A stretch of DNA of 64,000 nucleotides from QHXW01 sp035297145 (GCA_035297145.1 DATGZN010000106.1:57331-121330); one strand, 5' to 3'. Positions 54,195 to 63,086 are shown, counted from the stretch's first letter. Notes: a model not told the origin generated them from the sequence alone. Numbers and translations: made by a program.

Positions 54195-56834
54195 TCACTC
54201 CTGCCGCAACGCCTGCATCGGATCGATCCTCGCCGCGCGCCGGGCGGGAAGATAGCAGGCAATGAGAGAAACGACAGCTAGTAACGCGAACACGCCCAAG
54301 TAGGTCGGCCAGTCCGTCGCGGTGATCCCGTATAACAAGCTCCCGAGAGCTTTCGCGCCCGCTACGTTGAGCGCGAACCCCACAGCCAGGCCGATTGCCG
54401 TGATCAGCAGCCCCTCTCTCAACACCGCCTCGACAATCTGCCTTTGCGAAGCCCCCAGCGCAATTCGAATCCCGAAATCGCGCGTCCTCCGCGACATGTT
54501 GAACGCGATCACCGCGTACAATCCAATCGCCGCCAGCACCAAAGCGCCGCCTGCAAACACCGTAAGCAGTGTGGCGATCATGAGCACGGGCCCCGTCTCG
54601 TTACGGATCTGCGCCTCCATGCTCCGCAAGTCGAACACCGGCACGCGAGCGTCTGTCTCCCGAATGGCCGCCCGGATCGCGGGCGCAATCCTGTCGAGAC
54701 TGCCCGCGTACCGCACGTGCAGTGTCGGTTCTCCAGGACTAGCCGGACTCTGCCGTTCCGCGACAAACAAGAAGTTCCGGCGCTCGCCCTCCCGCAGGTC
54801 GGAGTACTCGCCATTCGGCACAACCCCGACCACCTCCGCCATGTCCGTTCCGCTACCGAGCGTAAACGTCTGGCCAATCGCCGACTGCCCCGGCCAAAGC
54901 GCTCGCGCCAGATTCTGATTGATCACAGCGACCCGCTTTGTCCCGGTTCGATCCAGTTCCAAGATTCCGCGGCCCTGCAACGGAACCACGCCCAGCGCAG
55001 CGAGAAAATCGGGACCTACCGAGTTTCCCTCCGCGGGAACCGGTTCTAGCGCAGCGCCGCCCTTCACTGGTCCCAACGGTACGCCACCCCGCAGCGGCGG
55101 TATCCGCGCGTACGAAACCGCCAAAACTCCGGGAACCGCGCGCAGTCGTTCCCGCAGACGCTCGAGCAGCGCCACGTGTTGCTCGGGGGTCGTGGCGCTT
55201 CCCGCCGTGCCCACACCGACTAAAGCTAGATGGTCCGTCTCGTAGTGCAATTCGAGATTATTGATCAGATATTGCGAGCGGTAGGCCAACCCCGCACCCG
55301 TGATCAGCACGACGCACAAAGCGATCTGGACAATCACCAGAGCGCCGGAGAGCCGCGAACGTCCCTGCGCAACACCGTGCTGGCCGGCTTTCAACCACGC
55401 CAGAGGGTCCTGCCTCCACGCCCGGATCGCCGGCGCAATCGTGAACGCCAAAGTGCTGAAGACTGCCAACGCTAATCCATAGCCCGCCACTCGCCAGTCC
55501 GGCGTGAAATCCAAATCGATTGTGCGGCCGGCATCCTGAGCGATCAGGTGTAGCAGCCCTTGCGAGGCCCATCGCGCAAATAACCACGCTGCCACTAATG
55601 CCGTCAACGAAAGCATCAAGCCCTCGGCCAGAAGCATGCGGAAGATGCGGCTGCGCGGCGCTCCCAGTGACTTGCGCACGGCGATTTCGCGTTGCCGGAA
55701 CGCCGCGCGTGAAAGCATCAAGTTGGCCACATTGGCGCAGACAATTAGCAGAGCCAGGAACGCCACCAACGTTAAGATGTCCATGAACAGGCGGACGCGT
55801 TGAATACCCGGTCCCATCGCCGAGTAGGGTTCGAGAAGCACCGTCAGCCCTTTGTTGGCCTTCGGATAGACCGCCTGTAACCGTTTCGAAATCGTCTCGA
55901 ACTCCGCTCGTGCCTGGGAAAGCGATGCTCCCGGCGCCAGCCGCGCGATGAGTTCGACCCCGATCGCGTCGGCAAGCGAGTGTTCAGTTACCGCTCGCTC
56001 CATCCCATGAATGCGGGCGTAACTGAGAAGCGGCACCCAAACATCGTTGAGTTCACCCAACTGTGGGCCGTGAAATCGCTCTGCTGCCACGCCGACAATA
56101 GTGGCCGGATGGCCATTTAAGATAATCTTCCGCCCCACAATGTCCTCGGCTCCTTCCAACGCGTCCTGCCAAAAATTGTGACTGATCACCGCTACCAGCC
56201 CGGATGCGTCCAGGCGTCCCTCGGCCTCCGTGAACGGCCGGCCTTTCACGAGATGAACGCCGAGCGTTTCAAAATAGTTGGTCGTTACCAGCGTTCCCCG
56301 CACCCCGTAGCTGGCCTTGTCCAGCGTCACCGTGAACCGCTCCCAGCCCCGCGCCAGCATCGGTCTCAGAGTCTTGGTCTGCGCAACGTAGTCCACGTAG
56401 TTCGCATACGAGTTACCCGGATCGTCCTGGCGCCCGTCTTTCATGATTCCAAGTGAAATCAGATTGTCGGCACTAACACCTGCCATGGGCTTATGGAAAA
56501 TTCCGTTGACCATCGAGTAAATCGTGGTGTTCCCGCCGATCCCCAGCGCGATCAACGCAATTGCCGCCACACTAAACCCCGGCGATTTCGTCAGAACCCG
56601 TGTCGCCAAGCGAAGGTCTTGCAGCAGTTCTTGTAACACCCGTGAAATCCAAACATCGCGAATCGCCTCCTTGACGGACATCGCGTTGCCAAGCTCGCGA
56701 ACCGCGCCGTGCCGCGCCTCTTCAAGCGATTCTCCCCGCTCCACCCGATCCTGAATCGCGATCCGCAGATGCGCCTCGATCTCTTCGTTGATTTCGTCGT
56801 CACGCCTGCGACTGAAAATCGCTCTCCAGTTCAT
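54195..56834 (-). CDS. MacB/FtsX-type orphan permease with N-terminal prefix domain
   Basis: The 879-residue protein begins with the prefix domain typical of acidobacterial orphan permeases (D-D-E-I-N-E-E-I-E-A-H-L-R-I-A-I near residue 12; A-V-R-E-L-G-N near 43), followed by a membrane segment (A-L-I-A-L-G-I-G-G-N-T-T-I), a MacB-like core, an FtsX domain (V-C-A-N-V-A-N-L-M-L-S-R-A), and a second half ending R-T-R-D-F-G-I-R-I-A-L-G-A. The start overlaps the padR stop by four bases, so regulator and permease are made together. A padR-permease pair is the standard unit of this family; cargo is unknown. Confidence 0.93.
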   Translation of the reverse strand: MNWRAIFSRRRDDEINEEIEAHLRIAIQDRVERGESLEEARHGAVRELGNAMSVKEAIRDVWISRVLQELLQDLRLATRVLTKSPGFSVAAIALIALGIGGNTTIYSMVNGIFHKPMAGVSADNLISLGIMKDGRQDDPGNSYANYVDYVAQTKTLRPMLARGWERFTVTLDKASYGVRGTLVTTNYFETLGVHLVKGRPFTEAEGRLDASGLVAVISHNFWQDALEGAEDIVGRKIILNGHPATIVGVAAERFHGPQLGELNDVWVPLLSYARIHGMERAVTEHSLADAIGVELIARLAPGASLSQARAEFETISKRLQAVYPKANKGLTVLLEPYSAMGPGIQRVRLFMDILTLVAFLALLIVCANVANLMLSRAAFRQREIAVRKSLGAPRSRIFRMLLAEGLMLSLTALVAAWLFARWASQGLLHLIAQDAGRTIDLDFTPDWRVAGYGLALAVFSTLAFTIAPAIRAWRQDPLAWLKAGQHGVAQGRSRLSGALVIVQIALCVVLITGAGLAYRSQYLINNLELHYETDHLALVGVGTAGSATTPEQHVALLERLRERLRAVPGVLAVSYARIPPLRGGVPLGPVKGGAALEPVPAEGNSVGPDFLAALGVVPLQGRGILELDRTGTKRVAVINQNLARALWPGQSAIGQTFTLGSGTDMAEVVGVVPNGEYSDLREGERRNFLFVAERQSPASPGEPTLHVRYAGSLDRIAPAIRAAIRETDARVPVFDLRSMEAQIRNETGPVLMIATLLTVFAGGALVLAAIGLYAVIAFNMSRRTRDFGIRIALGASQRQIVEAVLREGLLITAIGLAVGFALNVAGAKALGSLLYGITATDWPTYLGVFALLAVVSLIACYLPARRAARIDPMQALRQE

Positions 56835-57184
56835 GACTTCACCTCGCTCCCGCGCGCTTGCATCAGCGCCGCCATGGCCTCCACCAGTTGCGCCCATCGC
56901 GTTTGCTCACTGGCCAGCTGCTTTTTGCCGGTGGGAGTCAACCGGTAATACTTCGCACGCTGCTTGTTCGCGGACGTCTTCCATTCCGATTTGATCCAGC
57001 CCTGCTTTTCCAACCTGTGAAGAGCCGGATAAAGCGATCCCGTTTCTACCTGCAGCACCTCGTTGGAGCCGGCGCGTATCGCCTGGCTTATCCCGTACCC
57101 GTGCTGCGCGCCCCAGCGGAGCGTTTGCAGAATCAGCATGTCGAGCGTTCCCTGCAACAGCTCGATTCGGTTTTGATCGGTCAT
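56831..57184 (-). CDS. PadR-family transcriptional regulator
   Basis: The 117-residue winged-helix regulator shows the PadR start L-L-Q-G-T-L-D-M-L-I-L-Q-T-L and H-G-Y-G-I, with L-Q-V-E-T-G-S-L-Y-P-A-L-H-R-L-E and W-K-T-S-A-N-K-Q-R-A-K-Y-Y as recognition helix and wing. It likely represses its own operon with the permease. Its promoter overlaps a pair of palindromes, and no ribosome site precedes the ATG, in keeping with a nearly leaderless transcript. Confidence 0.93.
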   Translation of the reverse strand: MTDQNRIELLQGTLDMLILQTLRWGAQHGYGISQAIRAGSNEVLQVETGSLYPALHRLEKQGWIKSEWKTSANKQRAKYYRLTPTGKKQLASEQTRWAQLVEAMAALMQARGSEVKS

Positions 57185-57188
57185 AGAC

Positions 57189-57225
57189 GTAGAGATTCTA
57201 CATCCATAACATGTAGGTTGTCTAC
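57189..57225 (-). promoter_or_regulatory. padR promoter overlapped by two GTAG-N5-CTAC operators
   Basis: Two identical-architecture palindromes GTAG-N5-CTAC lie at 57189-57201 and 57213-57225, 24 bases apart. On the minus strand a -35 box TAGACA (57224-57219) and a -10 box TAGAAT (57200-57195) with an 18-base spacer sit one in each palindrome. The start of transcription would be a few bases before the padR ATG at 57184. A repressor covering both palindromes would block the promoter. Confidence 0.6.
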
Positions 57226-57259
57226 TGCCTTGCGATCACGTCAAAACAGCACTAGTCTC

Positions 57260-58660
57260 ATGAGACATATGCCATCAGCAAAGCACCTTCTCCTCGTCGT
57301 GCTCTTGGTAGGGGCGAGGCGTGCCTCGCCCCAGTCGTCCAAACCGGCCACCGATGCCCCTCCACCCCTGAACTGGACCGCCGCCGAAGACCACCAAAAC
57401 ATGATGGATCAGCTCGGCATCAAAGCCCTGCGCCCCGGTCCGAGCGGTAACGAAACCGCGCCCAACCACGCCAACTATGACGAATCCAAGGCCAATCCTT
57501 CCCCAAACCTTCCCGACCCCTTGACCCTGAAGAACGCCAAGAAGGTCACGACGCCGGAAATCTGGTGGAACGAGCGCCGGCCCGAGATCGTCGAGGATCT
57601 CGAGCGCGAGGTGCTCGGTCGAGTTCCCAAGAACGCTCCCAAAGTGACGTGGACGGTCACGAGCACGGTAAATACGATGATTGGCTCGCGTGCAGTGATC
57701 GGAAAGCAGCTCGTCGGGCATGTCGATAATGCCGCGTGTCCACTGATCAACGTCGACATCCAGATGGCGCTGGTCGCGCCGGCGGGCGCAACGGGTCCGG
57801 TGCCTGTGATGATCATGTTCGGCCGTGGTACTTTACCCCAACCTTCCGCAGATGCCGCACCCGGCCCGCGCAACGCCGCTCCAACCAATGGCGATCCACC
57901 CGCCAGCGAGCAATTGATCGGCGATGGCTGGGGCTACGCGTCCATCAGCCCCGCCAGCATTCAACCGGACAATGGCGCGGGCTTGACCCGGGGCATCATT
58001 GGGCTGGTCAACAAGGGGCAAGCTCGTAAGCCAGATGACTGGGGCGCGTTGCGCGCCTGGGCCTGGGGCGCCTCCCGCGTTCTGGATTATCTAGAAACCG
58101 ATCCGGCCGTGGACCCGAAGCACGCCGGCATCGAAGGTGTTTCACGCTACGGCAAGGCAGCTCTTGTCACTATGGCATTCGATACGCGGTTCGCCGTGGT
58201 TCTCGTCGGCTCGTCCGGCGAGGGCGGCGCCAAGCTGCATCGCCGCAACTTTGGAGAGGCGGTCGAAAGCCTTACTGGCTCGGGAGAATACCATTGGATG
58301 GCTGGCAACTTCCTGAAGTATGGCGCCAGCAAAACCGCCGCCGACTTGCCGGTGGATGCCCACGAGCTGATCGCCCTGTGCGCACCCCGCCTGACCTTCA
58401 TCAGCTATGGCGTTCCGGAAAAGGGCGACGCGAAATGGCTCGACCAGCGGGGCAGTTTCATGGCGACCGTGGCTGCCGGACCGGTGTTCAAACTCTTGGG
58501 CGCCAAAGATCTGGGAACAACGGAGATGCCACCAGTCAATTCCGGCTTACTCGACGGACAATTAGCCTGGCGCCAGCACGATGGCGGCCACACCGACGCG
58601 CCGAATTGGAAATACTTCATCCCCTGGGCTGATAAATTCTTCAATCGCGCGCGCCCGTAA
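57260..58660 (+). CDS. Glucuronoyl esterase (CE15-like), secreted
   Basis: The 466-residue protein has a short signal sequence and an alpha/beta hydrolase body whose nucleophile motif G-V-S-R-Y-G-K-A-A-L (Ser295) is that of carbohydrate esterase family 15; G-S-S-G-E-G-G (near 315) and a C-terminal His in G-H-T-D-A-P-N-W complete the site. CE15 enzymes cleave ester links between glucuronic acid side chains of xylan and lignin. It is convergent with, and overlaps by 20 bases, a GH67 alpha-glucuronidase, which acts next in the same pathway. A palindromic repeat lies inside the signal-peptide codons. A second ATG at 57269 is an alternative start; neither has a ribosome site. Confidence 0.87.
   Translation: MRHMPSAKHLLLVVLLVGARRASPQSSKPATDAPPPLNWTAAEDHQNMMDQLGIKALRPGPSGNETAPNHANYDESKANPSPNLPDPLTLKNAKKVTTPEIWWNERRPEIVEDLEREVLGRVPKNAPKVTWTVTSTVNTMIGSRAVIGKQLVGHVDNAACPLINVDIQMALVAPAGATGPVPVMIMFGRGTLPQPSADAAPGPRNAAPTNGDPPASEQLIGDGWGYASISPASIQPDNGAGLTRGIIGLVNKGQARKPDDWGALRAWAWGASRVLDYLETDPAVDPKHAGIEGVSRYGKAALVTMAFDTRFAVVLVGSSGEGGAKLHRRNFGEAVESLTGSGEYHWMAGNFLKYGASKTAADLPVDAHELIALCAPRLTFISYGVPEKGDAKWLDQRGSFMATVAAGPVFKLLGAKDLGTTEMPPVNSGLLDGQLAWRQHDGGHTDAPNWKYFIPWADKFFNRARP
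57308..57332. repeat. Type A palindrome inside a signal-peptide coding region
   Basis: GTA then a perfect palindrome with ten-base arms GGGGCGAGGC and GCCTCGCCCC around GT. It is read in frame as part of the CE15 leader (G-A-R-R-A-S-P). The core matches 26233-26250. Confidence 0.75.
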
Positions 58661-61058
58661 TCTCTACGTAGTCGATATCCGCATGATCCTTCTGGTCAGG
58701 CCGTGCCTCGATGCGGATCTCATCACCACCGTGAAGCGTAACGCCGCGCACCATTTTGCGCGTGCTCGTGTGCCCGTTCGGCTGGTCGGATGGCAGCGTG
58801 TCGTCCGCCACCCACTCCGCGATGGGTTTGCCTCCCGCAGTCAACTTGTAGTGAGCAACTCCCGTGCGTTCGTCAAAGTACTGGACGGCAACGTCATACC
58901 GGCCCGGGTTGCCCTCGAATCGGAAGCGCGCGGCGCACGCCAACTGCAAGCAACCAATGGCTTTCCCGCCTGAAGCCGTTTCCCACGGCGTGACCGGTTC
59001 CACCGTGTACCCATCGAGCGTCATGGATTCCGCCTCGACTAGGCCCGGGTGGTGTCCTACACGCCCACGCGCATCCGGAATTCCCGATGTCTTTAAGAAC
59101 CAATCACATACGGCGTCCCGCCACACGATGGCATGTCCGGCCTGATATTCGAGTTTCGCGAGTACGGCTTGAAAGCGCTCCTCGTCGATACGGCCCTTCA
59201 GTTCCCGCCATCGCTCCGGAAACGTTTGAGTTTGGGCGGCTCCGTCGTAGTGCGAATCGTAAACGTGCTGGATCACCGTCTTTCCCGAGTGCAGAACATA
59301 CGTCCAGGGCACGTGATGGAAGAACAGAAGCAGCTCATCGGGACAATTTTCAAGTGATTCGTAAATTCGCGCCATCGGCGGCGGATACTGCCCGATGAAA
59401 CCCGTTCCTGTTGCAACGGTTCGGTCCATACCGATACCATCCGCCGCGGCGCGGTGCCACTGGCCCCACCCATTCCGCTCCGATGATTCGACTCCGGGAC
59501 CGTAGTGCGCCTGGATGATATCGGTCAGCGTGCCGGCGCCCAGTGGGCCCGTGTAAGCTTCATAAGTGAGCCATGACTCGTTTAACAGACTGACAATGGT
59601 ATCCACGACACGCGCATCGTTTCCGAACGTCATCCGCGTCCACTCATCGGCGATTTCAGACGCGCTAAGTTTCGGATTCCATGCAAGTCGTCCGAAACCA
59701 TAGAGATTGGCCATTGCCAGGTCATGCCCCAGCCAGTTGGCGTCAAGCCCGACATTGGCCACGCCAATGAACCCGCTCACATGTTCAACAAAATTCAGGG
59801 ATTCTTTCCACATGGGCACTAAATAGCAAAGATGCCGCTGCTGGCCGGTATATTCCTGGGTGATCTGCAACTCGATGGTTTTATTGGTTTTATCGAGCGC
59901 TCCCAGCAGCGGCGACACAGGCTCGCGCACCTGAAAGTCGATCGGCCCGTGCTTAATCTGGAGAATCACGTTGTTATCGAACTGGCCGTCGAGCGGATGA
60001 AAGTTGTCGTATGCCGCCCGTGCGCGATCGTTCTTCGGATTTCGCCAGTCCATGTGATGGTCGTAGACGAAAGCGCGATAGAGCAGCAGTCCGCCATGCG
60101 GTTTCAGCGCTCGTGCTATGACGTTGGCGGCATCGGCATGAGTGCGGCCGTATGCCGAGGGGCCCTGCCGGCCCTCCGAGTCCGCTTTTAGCACCATTCC
60201 CGCAAGATCCGGAATCGCACGATAAATCTCATCGGCTTTCTGCTTCCACCAGGCGTCAACCTTGGAATTCAGCGGATCAAACGTATCGAGGCCACCCACG
60301 CTTTTCGGGCTGCTGAAATCGAAAGCGATGGACATGCGCAAGCCCCAAGGCCGGAAAACGTCAGCAATACGAGCGAGCCCAGAGATGACGGCGCTAGTTA
60401 GCGTTCGCGGATCGGCGTTGACGCTGTTGACTGTGCAGCCGTTCACGCCGATCGAGGCCAGCAGCCGCGCGTAATCGCGAGCACGCGTCAAGTCCGGAAC
60501 TACGTGACCGTTCTCGAAAAGAATTGACCGGCCGGCGTAACCGCGCTCAATGCTCCCGTCCAGGTTGTCCCACTCGTTGGTCCAGCGCACAGGCGCATAT
60601 GGGACGCTCTGCTCGTCGAGATTCTCGATGCCGCGTCCGAGAGCGATGCGGCGCAGAAATGCGAATACACCGTAGAGTATGCCGCGATCTCCGGCACCGG
60701 CAATCGTTAGCACATAGTGTCCGTTGCGCTTGGTCGTCTTCAGAAGGTAGGTTCCCTCAACCGGCGCGTCGAGGGTCGCAAGCACGATAGTGTCACCAGC
60801 CGGCAGCCGCGATTCGACCTGTAGCGTCTTGCCAAGCATGCCGCGCACCCCACGCAGGAGTTCACGCCGCGCTGTTTCCAGCATCGGTGATGCACCGGAC
60901 GTGAAGACGGCCGCGGGCAAATGCGAGTAAAGTTCCGCGGATGCCGGCTCCACGGGGGCGTAACGCAGCCAGGCATCGTAACCGGTCTCGGCGCGCATCG
61001 ACGGAAGCAACACCGGATACGCGGCAAGTAAGGCCAACGACCAGGCGCAGCGGGTCAC
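58641..61058 (-). CDS. Alpha-glucuronidase, GH67
   Basis: The 805-residue enzyme carries an exported leader (S-L-A-L-L-A-A-Y-P-V-L-L), an N-terminal beta domain, the GH67 catalytic barrel and a C-terminal extension. Probable acid Glu295 is in K-A-D-S-E-G; bases Asp357 (F-H-P-L-D-G) and Glu379 (Q-V-R-E-P-V-S-P-L) match the known GH67 trio. It removes (4-O-methyl-)glucuronic acid from xylo-oligosaccharides. The last ~100 residues (E-G-N-P-G-R-Y-D-V-A-V-Q-Y) form an added carbohydrate-binding-like beta domain. It overlaps the CE15 gene convergently and the hydrolase start by four bases. Confidence 0.95.
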   Translation of the reverse strand: MTRCAWSLALLAAYPVLLPSMRAETGYDAWLRYAPVEPASAELYSHLPAAVFTSGASPMLETARRELLRGVRGMLGKTLQVESRLPAGDTIVLATLDAPVEGTYLLKTTKRNGHYVLTIAGAGDRGILYGVFAFLRRIALGRGIENLDEQSVPYAPVRWTNEWDNLDGSIERGYAGRSILFENGHVVPDLTRARDYARLLASIGVNGCTVNSVNADPRTLTSAVISGLARIADVFRPWGLRMSIAFDFSSPKSVGGLDTFDPLNSKVDAWWKQKADEIYRAIPDLAGMVLKADSEGRQGPSAYGRTHADAANVIARALKPHGGLLLYRAFVYDHHMDWRNPKNDRARAAYDNFHPLDGQFDNNVILQIKHGPIDFQVREPVSPLLGALDKTNKTIELQITQEYTGQQRHLCYLVPMWKESLNFVEHVSGFIGVANVGLDANWLGHDLAMANLYGFGRLAWNPKLSASEIADEWTRMTFGNDARVVDTIVSLLNESWLTYEAYTGPLGAGTLTDIIQAHYGPGVESSERNGWGQWHRAAADGIGMDRTVATGTGFIGQYPPPMARIYESLENCPDELLLFFHHVPWTYVLHSGKTVIQHVYDSHYDGAAQTQTFPERWRELKGRIDEERFQAVLAKLEYQAGHAIVWRDAVCDWFLKTSGIPDARGRVGHHPGLVEAESMTLDGYTVEPVTPWETASGGKAIGCLQLACAARFRFEGNPGRYDVAVQYFDERTGVAHYKLTAGGKPIAEWVADDTLPSDQPNGHTSTRKMVRGVTLHGGDEIRIEARPDQKDHADIDYVEITGARD

Positions 61059-61951
61059 GAGTCAATCATAGTAACGCGGCTAGCTGCCAGCGCGCCGCGA
61101 CCAACAAAGCCTCGGACCAAATCTGCGATCTCATCTGCTGCCGTGTCCAATGCGAAATGGCCGGCGTCGAGAACATGAACTTGAGCGTTCGGCACATCCC
61201 GGCGATAGGCTTCCGGCTCGGAGAGTTCGAACGAGAGGTCATACTTACCCCAGATCACCAGCAGGCGCGGCTGCTTCTCGCGCATCCACGCTTGCCACTT
61301 CGGGTAGGCCTCCACATTGGCTCGATAGTCGTAGAAGAGGTCGCTTTGAATGTCGGCCTGGCCGGGCTGGTTGAGAAACGCGAATTCATCGGTCCAGAGA
61401 TCGGGGTCGTAACGTTCCACGTTTGAATCATTCCCGACATGGCGCGTCCGCGTGGTCGCGAGCGAAAGGAGATTTGTGCGAAGTGCGCTTTCGTTGGCAG
61501 CGCGATCGGTCCAAAAGGCCCGCCGCGTCTTCCAATTCGCCCCCAGACCTTCGTTGTGCGCCACAGCATCCTGGACGATGAGGGCTTCGATCCGGTCCGG
61601 GAAGGCCAAGGCCATGCGAAAACCCACGGGGCCGCCGTAATCCTGCATGTAAAGCGTGTAGCGCGAGAGCTCGAGCGTTTCGGTGAAGTGATTCATGATC
61701 TCGGCGTAGTGATCGAATGTGTACGCGAATTTTTTGGGGTCCGGCCAGTCGCTGTGTCCGAAGCCCGGGTAATCGGGCGCGACCAGGTGATAGCGATCGG
61801 AAATCCGCGCGAAGAGAGGCTCGAACATGCGCGACGAAGAGGGCAGTCCGTGGAGCAAAAGAATCGTTTTCGCGTCCTTCGGTCCCGCTTCCCGATAGAA
61901 AATGGAGAGTCCGTCAATCGCAATCTTCCGATAGTATGTCTGATGTTTCAT
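61055..61951 (-). CDS. Alpha/beta hydrolase with Asp nucleophile
   Basis: The 298-residue enzyme has an oxyanion motif H-G-L-P-S-S (near 34-39), nucleophile Asp104 in Y-M-Q-D-Y-G-G-P, and a C-terminal His in D-A-G-H-F-A. An Asp nucleophile places it with haloalkane dehalogenases and epoxide hydrolases rather than esterases, but the residue after the Asp is Tyr instead of the Trp that binds halide, so dehalogenation is doubtful. Its stop overlaps the GH67 start by four bases and it follows the alcohol dehydrogenase by seven, so all three probably share a transcript. Substrate unknown. Confidence 0.85.
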   Translation of the reverse strand: MKHQTYYRKIAIDGLSIFYREAGPKDAKTILLLHGLPSSSRMFEPLFARISDRYHLVAPDYPGFGHSDWPDPKKFAYTFDHYAEIMNHFTETLELSRYTLYMQDYGGPVGFRMALAFPDRIEALIVQDAVAHNEGLGANWKTRRAFWTDRAANESALRTNLLSLATTRTRHVGNDSNVERYDPDLWTDEFAFLNQPGQADIQSDLFYDYRANVEAYPKWQAWMREKQPRLLVIWGKYDLSFELSEPEAYRRDVPNAQVHVLDAGHFALDTAADEIADLVRGFVGRGALAASRVTMIDS

Positions 61952-61958
61952 TGGGTGT

Positions 61959-62993
61959 TTACATCGTCAGCACGACGCGGAACTGCGCGTTGCCGCTCAT
62001 CATGCGCGCGTACGCTTCGCCGGCTCTTTCGAGCGGATAGGTTTCAATCATCGGCCGCACGCCGGTTAATTCGCAGAAGTTCATCGTGTCCTCGGAATCC
62101 GTTGGCGTGCCCACAGCCGAACCTTGGATGGCACGTTCTCCGCTGATGAGCTGTAACGGTGTGACCGCAATCGGGTCAGGTGATATCCCTACGATCATGA
62201 ACTTCCCAGTCGGCGCCAAGCCGTCGATCAATTCGGTCATCGCCTTCGAGTTCGGCGCTGTTGCCAGAATCACTTGAGCTCCGCCGAGTTTCTGCAACTC
62301 CTGCGCCGCGTTCACCGATTGGCTATCGATGTACACGTTTGCGCCAAGTTTCTTTGCAAGCGCTGCGTTTTCAGAGCCTCGGCCAATCGCAGCGACCTTG
62401 TAGCCAAATTTATTCGCAAATTGCAGCGCTAGATGGCCCAGACCGCCAATACCTTGGACCGCGACCAAAGCGCCCGGCGACGCGCCGCCGTGTCGCAAAG
62501 CGTTAAAGGTCGTGACTCCCGCACACAGCAGCGGTCCCGCTTCGGCATCGCTGAGTGTGTCGGGTATCGCCGCCAGCGCTTCGACCGGAGCGATCATGTA
62601 TTGCTGGTATCCACCGTCGTAGCTGATGCCTGCAACTTTAGGGTTACGGCAGTACAGGAAGCGTCCTCGCCGGCATTCGGGACACGTGTTGTCCTGCCCG
62701 CCATGCCAGCCGACGCCGACACGCTGTCCCTTCTTCCATCCGGCGACCCCGGCGCCCAGTTCATCGACGACGCCTGCGACTTCGTGCCCAGGAATCCGCG
62801 GATACTGAATTCCCGGCCAGAGGCCTTCTTTTACAAATATGTCGCTGTGGCAGACCCCGCAGGCCTGCACCTTGATGAGCACCTCTCCCGCACCCGGCTT
62901 TGGAATTTCACGCTCGACGATCTCGAAATCTCCTCCCGGCTTGGAAATCTGCGCCACTTTCATTGGCGCCGTTGCGATCTTTGTAGTTGCCAT
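61959..62993 (-). CDS. Zinc-dependent alcohol dehydrogenase
   Basis: The 344-residue MDR enzyme has the catalytic zinc ligands in C-G-V-C-H-S-D (near residue 43-49) and G-H-E-V (near 65-68), a structural zinc region C-P-E-C-R-R-G-R-F-L-Y-C, and the NAD site G-I-G-G-L-G-H-L-A (near 174-182). It oxidises alcohols or reduces aldehydes with NAD(P)H. The start M-A-T-T-K was chosen over a longer frame. It is followed seven bases later by the Asp-type hydrolase. Confidence 0.92.
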   Translation of the reverse strand: MATTKIATAPMKVAQISKPGGDFEIVEREIPKPGAGEVLIKVQACGVCHSDIFVKEGLWPGIQYPRIPGHEVAGVVDELGAGVAGWKKGQRVGVGWHGGQDNTCPECRRGRFLYCRNPKVAGISYDGGYQQYMIAPVEALAAIPDTLSDAEAGPLLCAGVTTFNALRHGGASPGALVAVQGIGGLGHLALQFANKFGYKVAAIGRGSENAALAKKLGANVYIDSQSVNAAQELQKLGGAQVILATAPNSKAMTELIDGLAPTGKFMIVGISPDPIAVTPLQLISGERAIQGSAVGTPTDSEDTMNFCELTGVRPMIETYPLERAGEAYARMMSGNAQFRVVLTM

Positions 62994-63086
62994 GATGCCT
63001 CCAATGAATTCACTGATGCTCTTACCTCTGCCGGGATTCATCCTCTTTCACGCTGAGCTTACGATCGCAGGCATCGGGAGCCTCTC

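Noticed and set aside
56858..57259. Upstream extension of the CE15 frame
   Set aside because: It lies antisense over the padR gene; the leader starts at ATG 57260 or 57269.
57308..57332. Transcription terminator or attenuator
   Set aside because: The palindrome lies within codons of a gene, has no T run, and matches the dispersed repeat family.
61055..61951. Haloalkane dehalogenase paired with alcohol dehydrogenase for haloalkane use
   Set aside because: The Trp after the nucleophile, which helps to hold halide in dehalogenases, is Tyr here; the operon context points to sugar-acid use. Left as general Asp-type hydrolase.
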